Notes: generated by a model not told the origin, from the sequence alone. Shown: positions 1 to 52,059, counted from the first letter of the stretch. The stretch: 64,000 nucleotides of DNA from Oncomelania hupensis (GCA_036898135.1 CM072513.1:82824799-82888798); one strand, 5' to 3'. Program-made: numbers and translations.

Positions 1-1479
1 GTCTACAAATACATGATATAGATGTTGTTGGTGCTGTAGGTATTTCTTGCAGATTATTCTGAGGTTGAAAACCTGTTCAATGGTACTTCGCCCTGCACCT
101 GAATCCTGCTTGTTCTTCAGCTATGATTTGTTCAGCTTGGAGTTTCAACCTGTTGAGTATTATTTTCAGGAGGACTTTACTAGGGTGGCTGATGAGACTG
201 ATGGTGCGGTAATTTTCGCACTCCTGAAGGTTACCCTTTTGGGGAAGAATGATGAAAAGCGATTGGGTCCATGGTTTAGTCCACCTGTATATCTAGTATT
301 GTCCACTCCCGCTGACTTCCCCTTTCTTCAGCAATTGCACTGCTGCCTCAACTTCTCGGAGAATTGGGAGTATTTATTCTTCTTCTCTATTCTAGAGACA
401 TGCTAGAACTAATGGGTCTCCATTTGGTGTGTTGTTGTTAAGGTCAGAGCAGTGCTATGTCCATCTTTCCAAGACTTCTTGTTCTTCTGTAAGGCATTAG
501 CCAGGCTTCCTTTGGATCATGAAGACCTTGGGCTGTTTAACACTTGTCAGCCGCTTCACAGTCTGGTAGGCCTTCTTGCTGTTGTTCCATTTCAGACTGT
601 TCTCCATTTCCTGGCATTGATTTTCTATCCATATCTCCTTTGCTGTGTGCATGCCTTTTCAGATGTCATTCTTTATTTTTCGGTAGGCATCAGCTCCCTG
701 TGAGATGTTCTTTTTCTTTTTCATCTCTCTTCATGCTTGCCACGGATTGCAGTGGCGGCATCTGTCACAGCTGAGTTGAAGATGGTGGTCATGGTGTTAA
801 CATCTAATTCACCAGCTCCCAAAATGAGCAGTGGTGCAAATTTCCCTCAAAATGTGGCTTGGAATATTTCTGCCACTTCCAGGTCTTGCAGTTTGTCCAG
901 TGTACTTCGTTGTGTTTACTAGAAATCATCACGAGATCGTGGTCACTTCCGATGTCTGCTCCTGGAAAAGTGTGTGTCCTGCCATTGTTAATGCTTGATC
1001 TGAAGCGTTTCTTGACACTGATGTAGTTGATCTGGTTGTGATGCTCCTCGTCGGGACTGTGCCATGTCCATCGTCTGGATTTTTTTGGAGACCAAGCGTA
1101 TTTGCCAGTATCAGATTGTTGTATCTGGCGAACTCCAAAGATTGAGTCTCAGACCCTTGTCATTTGTCTCGTTTTTGCAGTGGGGTCCACAGGTGTCTCC
1201 CCAGTTGCGCATTTTGGCCAACCTTGGCATTCCAGTCGCCTTGCACTATGACTATGTCCTTCTTCGGCACTTGGTCAGGGACAGCCTGTAGCTTTTGATA
1301 GAAATACTCCACTTCGCTGTCATCATAGTCTGATGTTGAGGCATAGGCCTGGATGTTGAAAGGGGCTGCTCTCAGACGGATGGTAATGAGTCTACTGGAG
1401 ACTGGGCGGCAAACCATGACAGTGGCTAGAATGTTTTTGTGGACCAAGAATCCAACGCCGTGTTCGTGCCCGTCATCTC

Positions 1480-3025
1480 TGTCACGAGAGGCTAGTTTGG
1501 ACTCAGCACTAAGGCTTCACGCCTCAAATAGTTCATCATGCTGTAGCCTTTGTAACGTAAAGTCGATGCCTAGCAGACGACAGAAGTTAAAGGTTTGGTC
1601 TAAGCATGTGTAAGCTAACTCTTCCCTAGTAGGTAGGCAGTGACTTCATCCAGCTGACCTATATCCGCAACCACCACAAGAGGGCACTAAAGGTATCACG
1701 GGAATTCATGGGTTTAAGCTGACCACAGGGTTAAGGTAGTCAGTCTTTGTCCAACCCTCCCACGAGAAGGACGCACACGTTGAAAGATCTTTCTCAATAG
1801 ACTACGCAGGTGAAGTGTGAAATTCATTCATCGCAGTATAGCCATAGCCTGACATTGTCAGAAAGGTAAATAATCAATCTCTTGTTTTACAGCGATTTAT
1901 TAATAATATTGTTGGATTATGCTTGTGAAGTCTTGCCATGTTTTATAAGTTGTGAATGTTTGTAAAGCTTTGCTGGACCACGTGGCTGACCCGCAACCGG
2001 CTTTCGAAACCACGAGGTTGCCCCACTGACCAACTGTTGTTTTTCCTATGTGTATTATTGCAGACCAGTGGCTGTACCGGAGAATGTGTATATTATTAAT
2101 TACTTCTCCCTGTGTTTATGTTAGCCATGATGTATATGAATAGGAATTATGTTGGAGAGTCCAGTGGACCCCGGGAGGTAGAAGATTGTTCGTCTCTTAT
2201 TGTTTGTATAAGTGGACGCGATCACTGAGGGCTGTTTCTGCCATCAATGAGACACTCTGCACACCCTTTGTTAACAAGGCGTTGCAGAAACTCGTCTTAT
2301 GTTTTGCAGACGAGCAGGCTTGGTCCGATGCAGGAGATAGACCACTGAGTGTCAACCCTAACATTCGGTCTGCAGTGGAGCATCGAGCACTGAGCTCTGA
2401 TAGCCCAATAGTCAACAAACAAGAAGAGGAGACACCAGCCCCACTCCTCAACAATACCACTAAGTGCTCAAAAAGAAATGCACACACACTGATCTAGAAG
2501 GACTGTGCGGTAGTCCACTCTTCCAGAAAACGAACATTAGGCCAAAAAGAACAAATAGCCCAATCATGAGACAGTCATGGTTATTGCTTTAGGTCCAGCG
2601 GACTCTTCCGAGCCAAATCAGGACCAACATGAGACAGTAGCAACTAGCGAGAACAGTAGCAGCACAGACCCCCCAAGGAGCAAACTACTCGAAGCGAATT
2701 TGGACTGTTAAGTTAATTATAGTTATATTACGTTTTGGACATTTAAGTTAGTGTAGAGTAGAGGAAATAAATGTGTGATATTTACTGTTAACAATTGGCT
2801 GGACTACCTATGTTTCATAGCCGTGCGAGAGCTAGTGTGTCAGTGAATCTTTTACACGTTTCTCCCTATCTCTATAACCTTATCCTACCACAGACCGGGC
2901 CAAACATATAAATGTATTAAGATTAGTCATAGGGTGATTTAACTAGCGGATTCCCGCAGACGAAAGACGTGTGGGTAATAGCATTCCATTGTGCAGAGCC
3001 CAGCAACAATAGGCCCACCGTCACA
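1480..3025. mobile_element. LTR-like or other TG...CA insert nested in LINE copy 1
   Basis: A 1546-bp block interrupts LINE copy 1. It starts TGTCACGAG and ends CCGTCACA, that is TG...CA termini with imperfect short inverted ends. It is flanked by atctc (1475-1479) and atttc (3026-3030), a likely 5-bp target duplication with one mismatch. AATAAA occurs at 2766. No gag/pol coding is visible, so a solo LTR or a non-autonomous element fits best. An antisense piece of family B tail lies inside at 2577-2625. Confidence 0.55.
2577..2625 (-). repeat. Family B tail fragment (antisense)
   Basis: About 49 bp matching the reverse complement of the family B 3' end (ggtccagcggactcttccg). No target duplication is evident. 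It shows that the family B tail also occurs inside the LTR-like insert. Confidence 0.7.
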
Positions 3026-3560
3026 ATTTCTCCCGCTTAAATAAAGCTTGTTGCCTTTTGTCGGTGGTTGTTTCACCTAGGCCTTTCCTGCCAGTTCCAT
3101 CGATGGTGGTCCAGCTCATGGGGCAGTTCTTCTAATTTTCCCTCCTCAGTTATGGTCCTATGACGATGTTGTTTTTCGTGTGGATCTTGCTAAGTTATCC
3201 ATCAGTAGCACACTTATCACCTCCGTCCTGGAGGCCAACGGAAGGCGCTGTCCTTGGTGACCCGGGCGACGACCGATCCGGTATGGAGTGAGTGGTTCTT
3301 TTCATCATACGTGCAAGAAAGACCTGGCACGGCCCAATCCTATCCAGGCTGTTGGCCACAGCCGATATCCACGAATACAATGTGGTTCGCTTTGGCCCCG
3401 AGCACGTGGTTGTTGAACCTGTAGGCTTGTAACGTGAGGTTCCTCCGTCTTGGCCGGTGACTTCTTTGTAGAAGACAGTGATACAGTGCTGACATCACCC
3501 CTGTTAGTCGCCTCTTACAACACGCCGGGAAACGTTTGGTCTATTCTATTCATTGCCCGA

Positions 3561-4710
3561 ACTCACCTGTGTACCAGAAAGTAGGTAACTCTTCTTGGTT
3601 TGAGCAGACAGAGTCTATACGTTGATTCATTAGGTTGTTGCTAGGGGGTTGCCGTGTCTTCCATGGTGTGGTGGGGGCAAAAAAAATCATCAGTGACCTG
3701 ACTCCATCTTCTCGAGTATTGAATTACCTATTCATTCAACCGAAGGTTTGATAAGTTTCGAACCAATAACAAGCCCTAGACTGTCACAGGGCAGTCTGTG
3801 ATGAAAGCCGAGCAGTCTGTGTGTGAAGAGTATAAGGGCGGGGGTAGTAACTGCGTGATTATCGTATGCGTGGTTATGCGTGCAAATCGTGATTCAACAG
3901 CGTAGATCGGCTAGCCAGTTTAGGAATTTGCTCACTATAGTCAGAACAGGTTTTGACAGAGTCACAGAGAGGACGTGCGGTCTTGTTTCTCTGGGGTTGT
4001 TTTTGTTCTGGAAGTAAGGGAGGGACAGTTATTGACGTAAATAATAGCTGGTTCCAAAAGGAATACTAGTTGGAAGTGTTACAGTTGTGGTAGCAAGCTC
4101 GGAAAAGAGTGTAGCTCAGAATAACTAAGTTTTGTGTTTGTGGTAGGTTAGTGTCGAGTTTTTGTCCACTAACGGAAACTACTACGCACTGGATTACCTT
4201 ACTTGGAGTACTGTGTAGACAAGCAGGGGAAAGGGCTACAGGTACTATTACATTCGAACCGTTTGGGTAAGTGTGATGGTGGTATTTTTCCTCACTGTGC
4301 CAATAACCGAGGGCCGGCTGTTGGGGTGTTGAACGATAGTTGTGTGTGAGGCTGGGGAAGGATGAGGATGGTTGCACTGAGGAGAGGCAGAAGAAAGGAA
4401 GAGTGCGACTGAAGGAGGGAGAATGAGGGAGGAGAATGGGGGTGAAGTGTGATGAAGGTAGGATGGAAGTGGTTGCTGTTGTCGTGGTTGTGGTTGCTTG
4501 AGATGAATAATGTGTTGATGTTTACATGTCTTCATTTGCAGCATTGCTCATTTCATGCATTCATAATTTCATTGAGTTTCATGAATTATGTGTTTGATTA
4601 CAAGTGACAATAATAGTAGTCAAGGGAAGGGAAGTGGACAGCAGTTGTGCCTCCTCAAGATGCAGAAGTTAATGAGTGTAATAGGGGGGAGAGTGTGAGG
4701 AGGGAGGGGG
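3561..4710. other. Unassigned sequence, no gene seen
   Basis: No recognisable protein, RNA or repeat family. 4360-4490 is purine-rich (gagga/gaagg). Short open frames on the minus strand have no family features. Confidence 0.5.
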
Positions 4711-5600
4711 ACAGAATCAGGTGGACATGACATTAACAATACGACAAGCATGTTGCAGGTTCGAAAGTTCGTTCGTATTCATCAGCTCGTCACTGGGTAA
4801 CGTGGATCGACGTTGACCAGCGTCGTGCGACAACGACGACGGCACTTGGTCGTGTGGACTGAACATCATCATCACCACCCGTTCGTCTACGTCCGCATCA
4901 TTGTGTACATCATCATCGCTCCACAACCCCACCCTTCCCGTGGTGGTTGTGACGTCCGTGGACGGGACCTGGCCTCGACGTCGCAGTCTAGCTGACTGGA
5001 GGGGTCCAGCTGAGAGACGACGGCGGTGGCAGGGCTGCCGCGACTACGGCGCCACCATCACTATCATCATCATTGTCAGCGGCGAGAGGGTGCGGCGACG
5101 CCACTACGTTTGGACATCAACAGCAACAGGCCGATAACAGCTACGAGGAGGGGCGGATACTCTTACGGAGACTTCGACAGGGACGTCATACTGCCAGGTT
5201 GGCTCTTTCCTTGTTGTCCCCCTCTTAACACTCGAACCCCCCTTTTCGGTTGTTTACGTGCAACGGACATTTGCTATGCACAGTTCGATACATAGACGAA
5301 GAAAATGGTGATGGAACAATCAATGGGTCGATGAACAATGGAATGGTATGTCAGATGATCGAGGGTTGCTAATCACCATTTTCTTCGTTTCATGTGTAAA
5401 TGTTGTATGTGTATGAGTGTGTGGTATGAATGAATAAATAGCTTGAAAGTTGTATATATATTTGTTGTGTTTTCATCACTTCCGTCTGCGGGTAATCGCC
5501 ATTCTGTCTGGGTTGTCTGCGTGTGGAAGTTGTTTGTTTGTGGCGTCTGCCCAGGGGGAGTCGTGGCGGTGACATAGACTACATGCAGTAGCGTGTAAAG
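4711..5600. other. CpG-containing upstream region, no gene seen
   Basis: 4790-5270 is locally rich in CpG (cgtcgtgcgacaacgacgac and similar) and has short CAT/CAC runs. Overlapping open frames in several phases are low complexity and unconvincing. It could be an upstream promoter or 5' exon of a divergent gene, but nothing supports a specific product. Confidence 0.35.
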
Positions 5601-6019
5601 GTTAGAGTACGCGTGGGGTGCACGAGGGTAGCCTACACGCGAAAGTGTTGTGCACGCGGGTAGCCTACACGCGAAAGTACGCGCTATTCCGTTGCACAAG
5701 GCGAAAACAAGCACTCCGTCACGTGACTTTGGCGAGTTGGAAAAATAGATTCTTTTCTGCGAGTACATCATGGGCGCCAACATTGTGGACTTGTCCTTCT
5801 TTCGATTTTAGCATAGGTTCTCTTAATACGCGGACGCATAACGTCCTATTTTTCCCAACGTTGCTTTGTGAGTACTTGCATACGAAACAACGCGAGTAAG
5901 CCACTCGCTGCGAACAAAGATAGTTATGTATCTTTGCTGCGAAGCAACTCGCTACAGACAAGGGAAGAAATTATTGACGTTTTCCGAAAAGAAGATACAA
6001 AAGTTCGTTAGTATCAAAA
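5601..6019 (+). promoter_or_regulatory. Putative TIMM50 promoter and 5' UTR
   Basis: The last 420 bp before the TIMM50 ATG contain many CpG dinucleotides (gcgtg, cacgcg, acgcga), unlike the AT-rich intron that follows. Two 29-bp direct repeats at 5618-5646 and 5650-5678 differ at one base; each contains gtgcacg and tacacgcg. No TATA box stands out. The role as promoter is inferred from position only. Confidence 0.45.
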
Positions 6020-44271
<38,252 letters not shown>

Positions 44272-45129
44272 GGCTTTACCGTCATAGATGACGTCATTTA
44301 CTTCTTTCGGCGCCATTTGCGTCGTCATCATCTTCCTTTTTGATTCAATCACAGGCTTCCAGCTGATCAGTTCCAGCACAGCATTTAGTTTCCTTAGGAG
44401 AACGTTTGTTCTTTTAACAATTACTGACTACTGTAGGACGATTTTTGGTTCTCCCGGAAATAACTTCAGTGGAAAGAACCTTTCCCGTATACAAGTCTTT
44501 TATACTGTGTATTAGTTTCGTCATATCCGTTTCAAAACGTGTCATTAACGTTGCGTCTTGTTTTGTGGTGTTAGTGTTTTTATCACATACCTAACTACTA
44601 CTTTGTAACTTGACGTTGAAACAATCAAAAACGAAGACGTCGAAGAGGAACAAATTTTTCCGGAGGTTTTTAAATGGATTGTTCATATATATGGCACTTT
44701 CCAGCACATGGAGCTGACTGGAGGCTCTTCGTGTGACGCTTACAACTCCTTTGTTGACTTCAAAAGCCGGAAATCTTCAGAGTAACATTGTTAATAATAG
44801 CACGGTTCCTTGTTTAGTTCAAAAACACCTTTAACTTTTGAGTGTGTTGTTGAAAGCACCGCATATAGGTAGATCAGTGGTAACATTATATGTCATTGAC
44901 ACAGGTGTGTAATTTATTGTAGATCAGTGGTAACATTATATGTCATTGACACAGGTGTGTCGTTTATTGTCAGTAGTAGTTTTGACACCGGTTTTCCTGT
45001 TCAGTGTGTTCTATAAGACGGGGTTAAAATGTTATCATTTTCTTTTTGACCTTTAACCTCTGTGGTACTGTGGTGCTGTTGTTTTTAAATGGTCGCCCAG
45101 GGTCGTGCGCAGTGGTCCGAGACGTTAGA
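44272..45129 (+). other. TIMM50 3' UTR and downstream
   Basis: Sequence after the TGA has no clear AATAAA, so the poly(A) site is not placed. A 44-bp unit (gtagatcagtggtaacatta) is tandemly duplicated at about 44872-44960. Confidence 0.4.
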
Positions 45130-45255
45130 CGATGCATCTAAGGCAGCAAGTTAGCGCCTCAGTCGACTTGGGTTAGGTGGTGTATGGGCCAGCGCCTTGA
45201 GCAGCTCTTGAGCTGGAAACGCGCTATACATCAATGATAATAACAATACATAAAT
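45130..45255 (+). mobile_element. SINE-like family E tail, copy 1
   Basis: gggccagcgccttgagcagc, then cgcgctatacatcaatgataa and an A/T-rich tail. The same order of motifs occurs at 52060-52255 and, reversed, at 60838-60935. Confidence 0.55.
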
Positions 45256-45670
45256 TCATAACCTGGTTTTGTGCTTAGCGTGCGTTTAATGACACCCAAA
45301 TCACATCACATCGGCGTTGCGGCTTGCCCAACTAAGTGTGTGGTTTGGTTGGTTTTGTGCGTGTTCATGCTTATTTTTGGAAAGCCATCTATGTATACTG
45401 TGATTGTGTTTATACAGTGTTTTCAAACGATTTCAAAACTAAAGGTGATTGTATAAATAAGAATGAAATTGCTGTGTGTTTTGGGGTTGTTGGTCATTGT
45501 GTACGCTAAAGAATTTGTGTATAAAAAATGTAATAATTGCAGTTAGCGAATGTATGGGAAGTCGTAGGCAGTATTGTTTGATAATGAATGAAAAAGTAGA
45601 CGAAAAAGAAATGACAGTTATTAAGTAAAAAGGCGTTATGGAGTGTGCATGTATGTGTGCGTTTGTCTGT
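45256..45670. other. Unassigned sequence
   Basis: AT-rich. A short frame at 45271-45456 lacks features. Confidence 0.5.
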
Positions 45671-45697
45671 GTTACTCTCTCTCTCTCTTTCTCTTCT

Positions 45698-45756
<59 letters not shown>

Positions 45757-45869
45757 CTCTCTACTCTCTTTCTTTTTCCCTCTTCTCTCTCTCTTTCCTT
45801 CTTCTCTCTCTCTCCCACTTCTCTTTCCCTCTTCTCTCTCTCTCTCTCCCCTTCTCTCTCTCTCTCTTT
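45671..45869. repeat. CT/TTCC-rich microsatellite
   Basis: About 200 bp of interrupted CT with ttccctcttctc blocks. Confidence 0.95.
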
Positions 45870-46510
45870 AGTGAACTACAGGAATGGACTGAATCCAACC
45901 ACATGGCCCTCAATCCTAGACAAAACAAAATCCGTGCTAAGTACAAGAAGACAGAAAGACCAAATGTATCTATAAAACGTCCTCCAATAAACATTTGCAA
46001 TAAAATAATTGATAAAGTACAATGTCATAAACTTCTTTCTGCAACTTTAGACTATAATTTGTCCTTGATGAAACATATTTTAAATGTAGTACATGTAAAA
46101 CTATTTTTAAAGGGACTTGACAAGAAACATATATTAAATTTACCTTCTACTGTTTTATTTCGGTCATATTCAATCATTTATTGATTATTCCTCTACTATT
46201 TGAGATTCTGCTAGTGGCAATGCAATGAAAGCCTTTATTTAGAATTCACAAACGTGCAATTAAAGTTATTCTTAAACAAAAAACCTCTCCGGATGACTAT
46301 AAACGGATCAGTATTCTACCTCTTGTCGATAGACTAAAATGTAATAAAGGGGCTTTCATGCACAAGGTTCTTTCTGGCAATGCACCTTCCTGTCTTTCTT
46401 CTCTTTTTAAAAAAAGAACACAAAGAACTGCCAGATCGTTTACAAAACTAAATGTTTTCAATTCCAAGAATTAATCTCTTCAAAAATAGTCGAGCTTATT
46501 CCGGTTCCAC
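45870..46510 (+). mobile_element. LINE RT C-terminal remnant (family D), copy 1
   Basis: LQEWTESNHMALNPRQNKIR followed by CHKLLSATLDYNLSLMKHIL is the post-catalytic RT block of CR1/jockey-type LINEs (N-x-x-KT-K and LLG-x-x-ID-x-x-L). After frameshifts, 46240-46500 gives RAIKVILKQKTSPDDYKRIS and AFMHKVLSGNAPSCLSSLFK. The same tail occurs at 58735. Confidence 0.75.
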
Positions 46511-46525
46511 TTTGTGGAGTCACTA

Positions 46526-46960
46526 TGAGGGTCTACTAGCGCCAAAACCTAATAATTACAAATATCATCTGATAATTACGAATATCATGAGATAATTACA
46601 ATTATAATTGAAAAATTATAAATATCTTCGTGTGATCATGTTAGTTTTTAGTTTTGGCTCTAGCAATCGGCCTGGTCCTGATTTGGCTCGCTGGACCTAA
46701 AACAATAATCATGTAATGTAATATCTAGCAATCGGCCTGAACATGCGCCAAAACCGAAAATTGTAATTATAACATAACAATTACAATTTTTACTTGATAA
46801 TTACATTTTTTTTTACGTGATCATGTTTAATAATTCTAACTAAGGAGGCTTACTAGCGCCAAAACGTGTATTTACAGGTATCAGTGAAGTGATAATAGTA
46901 ATCAACACGTGTTCTGTGTAATTCACATTATGACGGCATACTAGCGCCCAAACCTGCAAC
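46526..46960. repeat. AT-rich element with inverted tagcgccaaaac motifs
   Basis: ctactagcgccaaaacc (about 46532) is inverted as ttttggctctagc (about 46652). Further direct copies lie at about 46747, 46851 and 46930. In between are taattac runs and gatcatg. It may be overlapping palindromic MITEs. Confidence 0.5.
46675..46723 (+). mobile_element. 49-bp family B insertion with 16-bp target duplication
   Basis: Only the last 49 bp of family B (gtcctgatttggctcgctgg to the tgtaatgtaat tail). tctagcaatcggcctg at 46659-46674 is repeated exactly at 46724-46739. An extremely 5'-truncated retrotransposition event. Confidence 0.93.
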
Positions 46961-46996
46961 CATTGCGGCATCGTCTGAAAACTTGATGATCTGCGA

Positions 46997-48769
<1,773 letters not shown>

Positions 48770-48775
48770 AAACAA

Positions 48776-48913
48776 ACTGCCTTCTTCTCTCAGAAATTCA
48801 TCTTCAATTCAGTCATTTAAAATCTCTCTTAAAACTCTTTTTTTTTCTTCTACCGGTTGAAATCGATGAAACAGATCTACTAAGTCATAGCTCGCGTGTG
48901 AGTATGTGAGTGT

Positions 48914-48953
<40 letters not shown>

Positions 48954-49073
48954 GAATCAGTAATATACATATATATACATATAATATACATATAATATAC
49001 ATATAATATACATATAATATATATATTACATATACATACATATACATATAATATACATATATATTACTGACTC

Positions 49074-49106
<33 letters not shown>

Positions 49107-49257
49107 ACACCACACACTCACACGCACATACTCACACGCGAGCTATGACTTAGTAGATCTGTTTCATCGATTTCAACCGGTAGAAGAAAAATAATGAGTT
49201 TTAATAGAGATTTTAAATGACTGAATTGAAGATGAATTTCTGAGAGAAGAAGGCAGT
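48776..49257. repeat. Long inverted repeat (arms about 185 bp) of a LINE 3' end
   Basis: The left arm from 48776 (ctgccttcttctctcagaaa) runs through a LINE C-terminal coding end (WNKLPSSLRNSSSIQSFKIS starts just upstream) and a (GT)n array to about 48962. The right arm, about 49066-49257, is its reverse complement, including (CA)n. The loop is about 100 bp of tacatata repeats. Arms differ by a few substitutions and indels. Confidence 0.92.
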
Positions 49258-49475
<218 letters not shown>

Positions 49476-49505
49476 TTAGGTTACTGTTAATAGTTAATGA
49501 CTTTT

Positions 49506-50102
49506 TCTGCACTGTTGGAATGCCGGGGGTTTCAGTATAAATAGTATCCCCACTTTCTGGAAAGTTAGTGCTTTAAATTCCCTCTGTCGCTGTCTTTCTC
49601 ATTTGTTCTTTCTCATTCCTGCTCTGTTCTGTCAATCTGCTATGCTATCTTCTTCTTCGCTAGACCAGTCATCTACATTTTTTCTTGACAACTCTTCCGG
49701 GACAAGACTCCTTATTTGTGTGTGAGGTCTGTTGGATCAGCTTTGGAATATTGGACGCTTTCTGCCAGGTGGTCACTAAGGCTTCCTATGATGTTATTAT
49801 TTAGCAATGTAGGCATTTTATATGTATGTGTTTTGTTGATAATTTATAATGATGTTTGTATTCTATTTTGTTTTTGTAAACGGGGGTTCGATAAATTAGA
49901 GTACAGCCTCAGCGTCCCCTGCGTGGTATGTGTTTATTGTAAAGTGACTGGCTGGTGGAAAGCGTTCAGTTTAACCACTAGGGTTGTTTCAGCAGATCTT
50001 TTATGCGGATCAGGGGTTGTCCGATCCTGATTTGGCTCGGAAAAGTCCGCTGGACCTAAAGCAATAATCATGTAATGTAATGTAATGTAATGTAATGTAG
50101 GC
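49506..50102 (+). mobile_element. Family B repeat, copy 3, with 12-bp target duplication
   Basis: About 597 bp with a (TGTAA)n tail. ttaatgactttt at 49494-49505 is repeated at 50103-50114. This defines both ends and shows that the common 5' boundary of family B is near ttggaatgccggggg. Confidence 0.9.
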
Positions 50103-50180
50103 TTAATGACTTTTCCTCATTTTGTTTTATAAAGTTGTTCTGTACCCATGTATTACCTAGAGCTAAGTCTAGATTGGGCT

Positions 50181-50185
<5 letters not shown>

Positions 50186-50266
<81 letters not shown>
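50186..50266. repeat. (AAT)n microsatellite
   Basis: About 27 triplets. Confidence 0.98.
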
Positions 50267-50268
<2 letters not shown>

Positions 50269-50295
50269 CCATCTTTCTCTGCACTCATCAATCCT

Positions 50296-50412
50296 TTTGA
50301 CACTGAGCGAAGCCATGAGGGTTGCTGAGGATAGAGAAAGATGGAGTACGCTTGTTAAACGATCATCTGTGGTGCCCCAACGACCTCCGAGTTACGGGAT
50401 AGGATAGGATAA
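50296..50412 (+). mobile_element. RTE-like LINE, copy 7 (3' 115 bp)
   Basis: Matches the 3' end of the RTE-like element (ttgacactgagcgaagccat to gttacgggataggatagg). Upstream, 50266-50282 (actccatctttctctgc) is an inverted piece of the same element. Confidence 0.85.
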
Positions 50413-51415
50413 TAATAAGAAGAAAAAGAATAATAATAACAAGGGAGAGCACTACAGGATCAAGGAAAGAAGCCTCTTTCGGAAGGAATGGCTGTCGAAT
50501 TTCCTCCTCATCTGCTACTAAAACAGTTAAATATGGCAAAGAATCTTCTCTCACTTTCCTCCGAACTGCTCGATCTCGAAGTCGAACTGCTGGCCATATC
50601 TTTCACAACATGTACGTAGCAACAAGGGAGAGCACTACAGAAAAAAAGAGGTCTACGAGCAGAAAGAAAAAAAACAACAACTTCCGCCTCTGTTGTATGG
50701 AATTAAAGTTAGCGAGTGTCGGCTGCTTCTTGCGATCAATCTTGAGATTAAATCGCATGGAACAACTTGTATGATTTTATCGGTGGGTCTGACTGGCCGG
50801 GCCTTTAGCACAGATCATCACTTCAAGCAGCAAACTCTTTGTAAGTTGTCAGCTTTCAGACTGACCGGTAGACGCGTTTTGACTAGCGATTGTACGCCAC
50901 ACTCATTTCAAAGTATTTCACAATCTTGTAATGGTTCCGCTAGACAGTGTGAAATAAATACGAGGGAGATAAATTTGCTTCTGCGTCCACCTGGTTCAGA
51001 TAGCTTCATGATAGTCGACCTCTTAACAATTGTACATTAGTGCTTGATAATTTTCCATTTCTAATCATTTGTTACAGTATTTCTGTCGAAATTTAAAACA
51101 TTATTAGACTTCTTCTTTTCTTTTTTTTTTAAAGTCCGCGTGACGTCAAAAATCTTTAAAAATGAATAAAGCAAAGACGTTCATTTTTATAATTACCTAT
51201 TGACCAGCTTTGTTAAACTCAGAAGCGAAAGAGGTCTCGCTTGACCAGGTTGTTTTTTCATTGTTCTGTTGTATGACTTTCCCATGGTGACCCCTCCTCC
51301 AAATATGTCCTTGTGTGCATATCTAGCACTTCACACACACACACACACACGCACACGCACCCACACACGCACACACTTCTCCCCTCCCCCTCGTCGCTCT
51401 CGCAATTTTATGGAT
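50413..51415. other. Unassigned sequence
   Basis: No recognisable gene. A (CA)n run lies at 51333-51375. Confidence 0.5.
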
Positions 51416-51852
51416 CCCCTATCCTATCCTGTCCCGTAACCCGTAGGTTGTAGGGGCACCACAGATGATCGTTTAACCAGCATACTCCATCTTTCTCTGT
51501 CCTCAGCAGCCCTGATGGCTTAGCTCAGTGTCAAACCAGTCCATTCTCGAATGTTGTTCTCCCACTTCTTTTTCGGTCTCCCTCTTCTTCTACCTCCTTG
51601 CACTGTGCCTTGCAGAATGGTCTTTGCAAGGCCTGATGATCTGGTGACGTGGCCATACCATCGGAGTTTTTGTTTCTTCACCTCTGTGAGCAGGTCATCG
51701 TGTTGTCCAATGGCTTATGTGATGGGCTGTCGGACGTCGTCGTTGGTGATGTGTTGGGTATAGGAAATGCCCAGAAGTCTTCTGTAGCACCTCATCTCCA
51801 TGCTTTGTATTCTTCGTTGGAGATCTGCTGTGAGGGGCCATGCTTCGCAAGC
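51416..51852 (-). mobile_element. RTE-like LINE, copy 8 (437 bp) with 11-bp target duplication
   Basis: Minus strand, with tail complement cctatcctatcctgtcccg at the left. attttatggat at 51405-51415 is repeated at 51853-51863. Only the last 437 bp of the element are present. Confidence 0.95.
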
Positions 51853-52059
51853 ATTTTATGGATAAAGATTCCATTATCGCACCTCTTTTTTATGAGTATT
51901 AAATATGGGGCCCATTTTCTCCCGCGGATGAGAGTATAAACCGAGGTCTAGTCTGTGTTTCGCATACATTCCATCATAACGGATCTTAAAGATCCTGACG
52001 TTCATGTCCTAGACCGATGAGTGCCGGTAACAAGAACACACCCAGCATGCACTTGGTCC

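Larger units (their letters stand above)
1..3560 (-). mobile_element. RTE-like LINE, copy 1 (interrupted, runs off the left edge)
   Basis: Read on the minus strand this is the 5' half of an APE-endonuclease/RT element. Positions 3560-3026 hold the 5' UTR and the start of the endonuclease; 1479-1 hold the rest of the endonuclease (GDWNAKVGQN, and IRLRAAPFN before it) and the early RT region up to the DFKK block at the edge. Frames are broken by stops. The two halves align end to end with the copy at 10801-13935, so 1480-3025 is a later insertion. Confidence 0.85.

Noticed and set aside
2186..2497. Coding frames of about 100 residues on both strands in the LTR-like insert
   Set aside because: Both strands are open over the same 300 bp and neither shows a gag, protease or RT motif.
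5373..5783. 136-residue gene on the minus strand upstream of TIMM50
   Set aside because: Composition is Thr/His/Tyr-rich without domain features, and it overlaps the presumed promoter repeats. No support.
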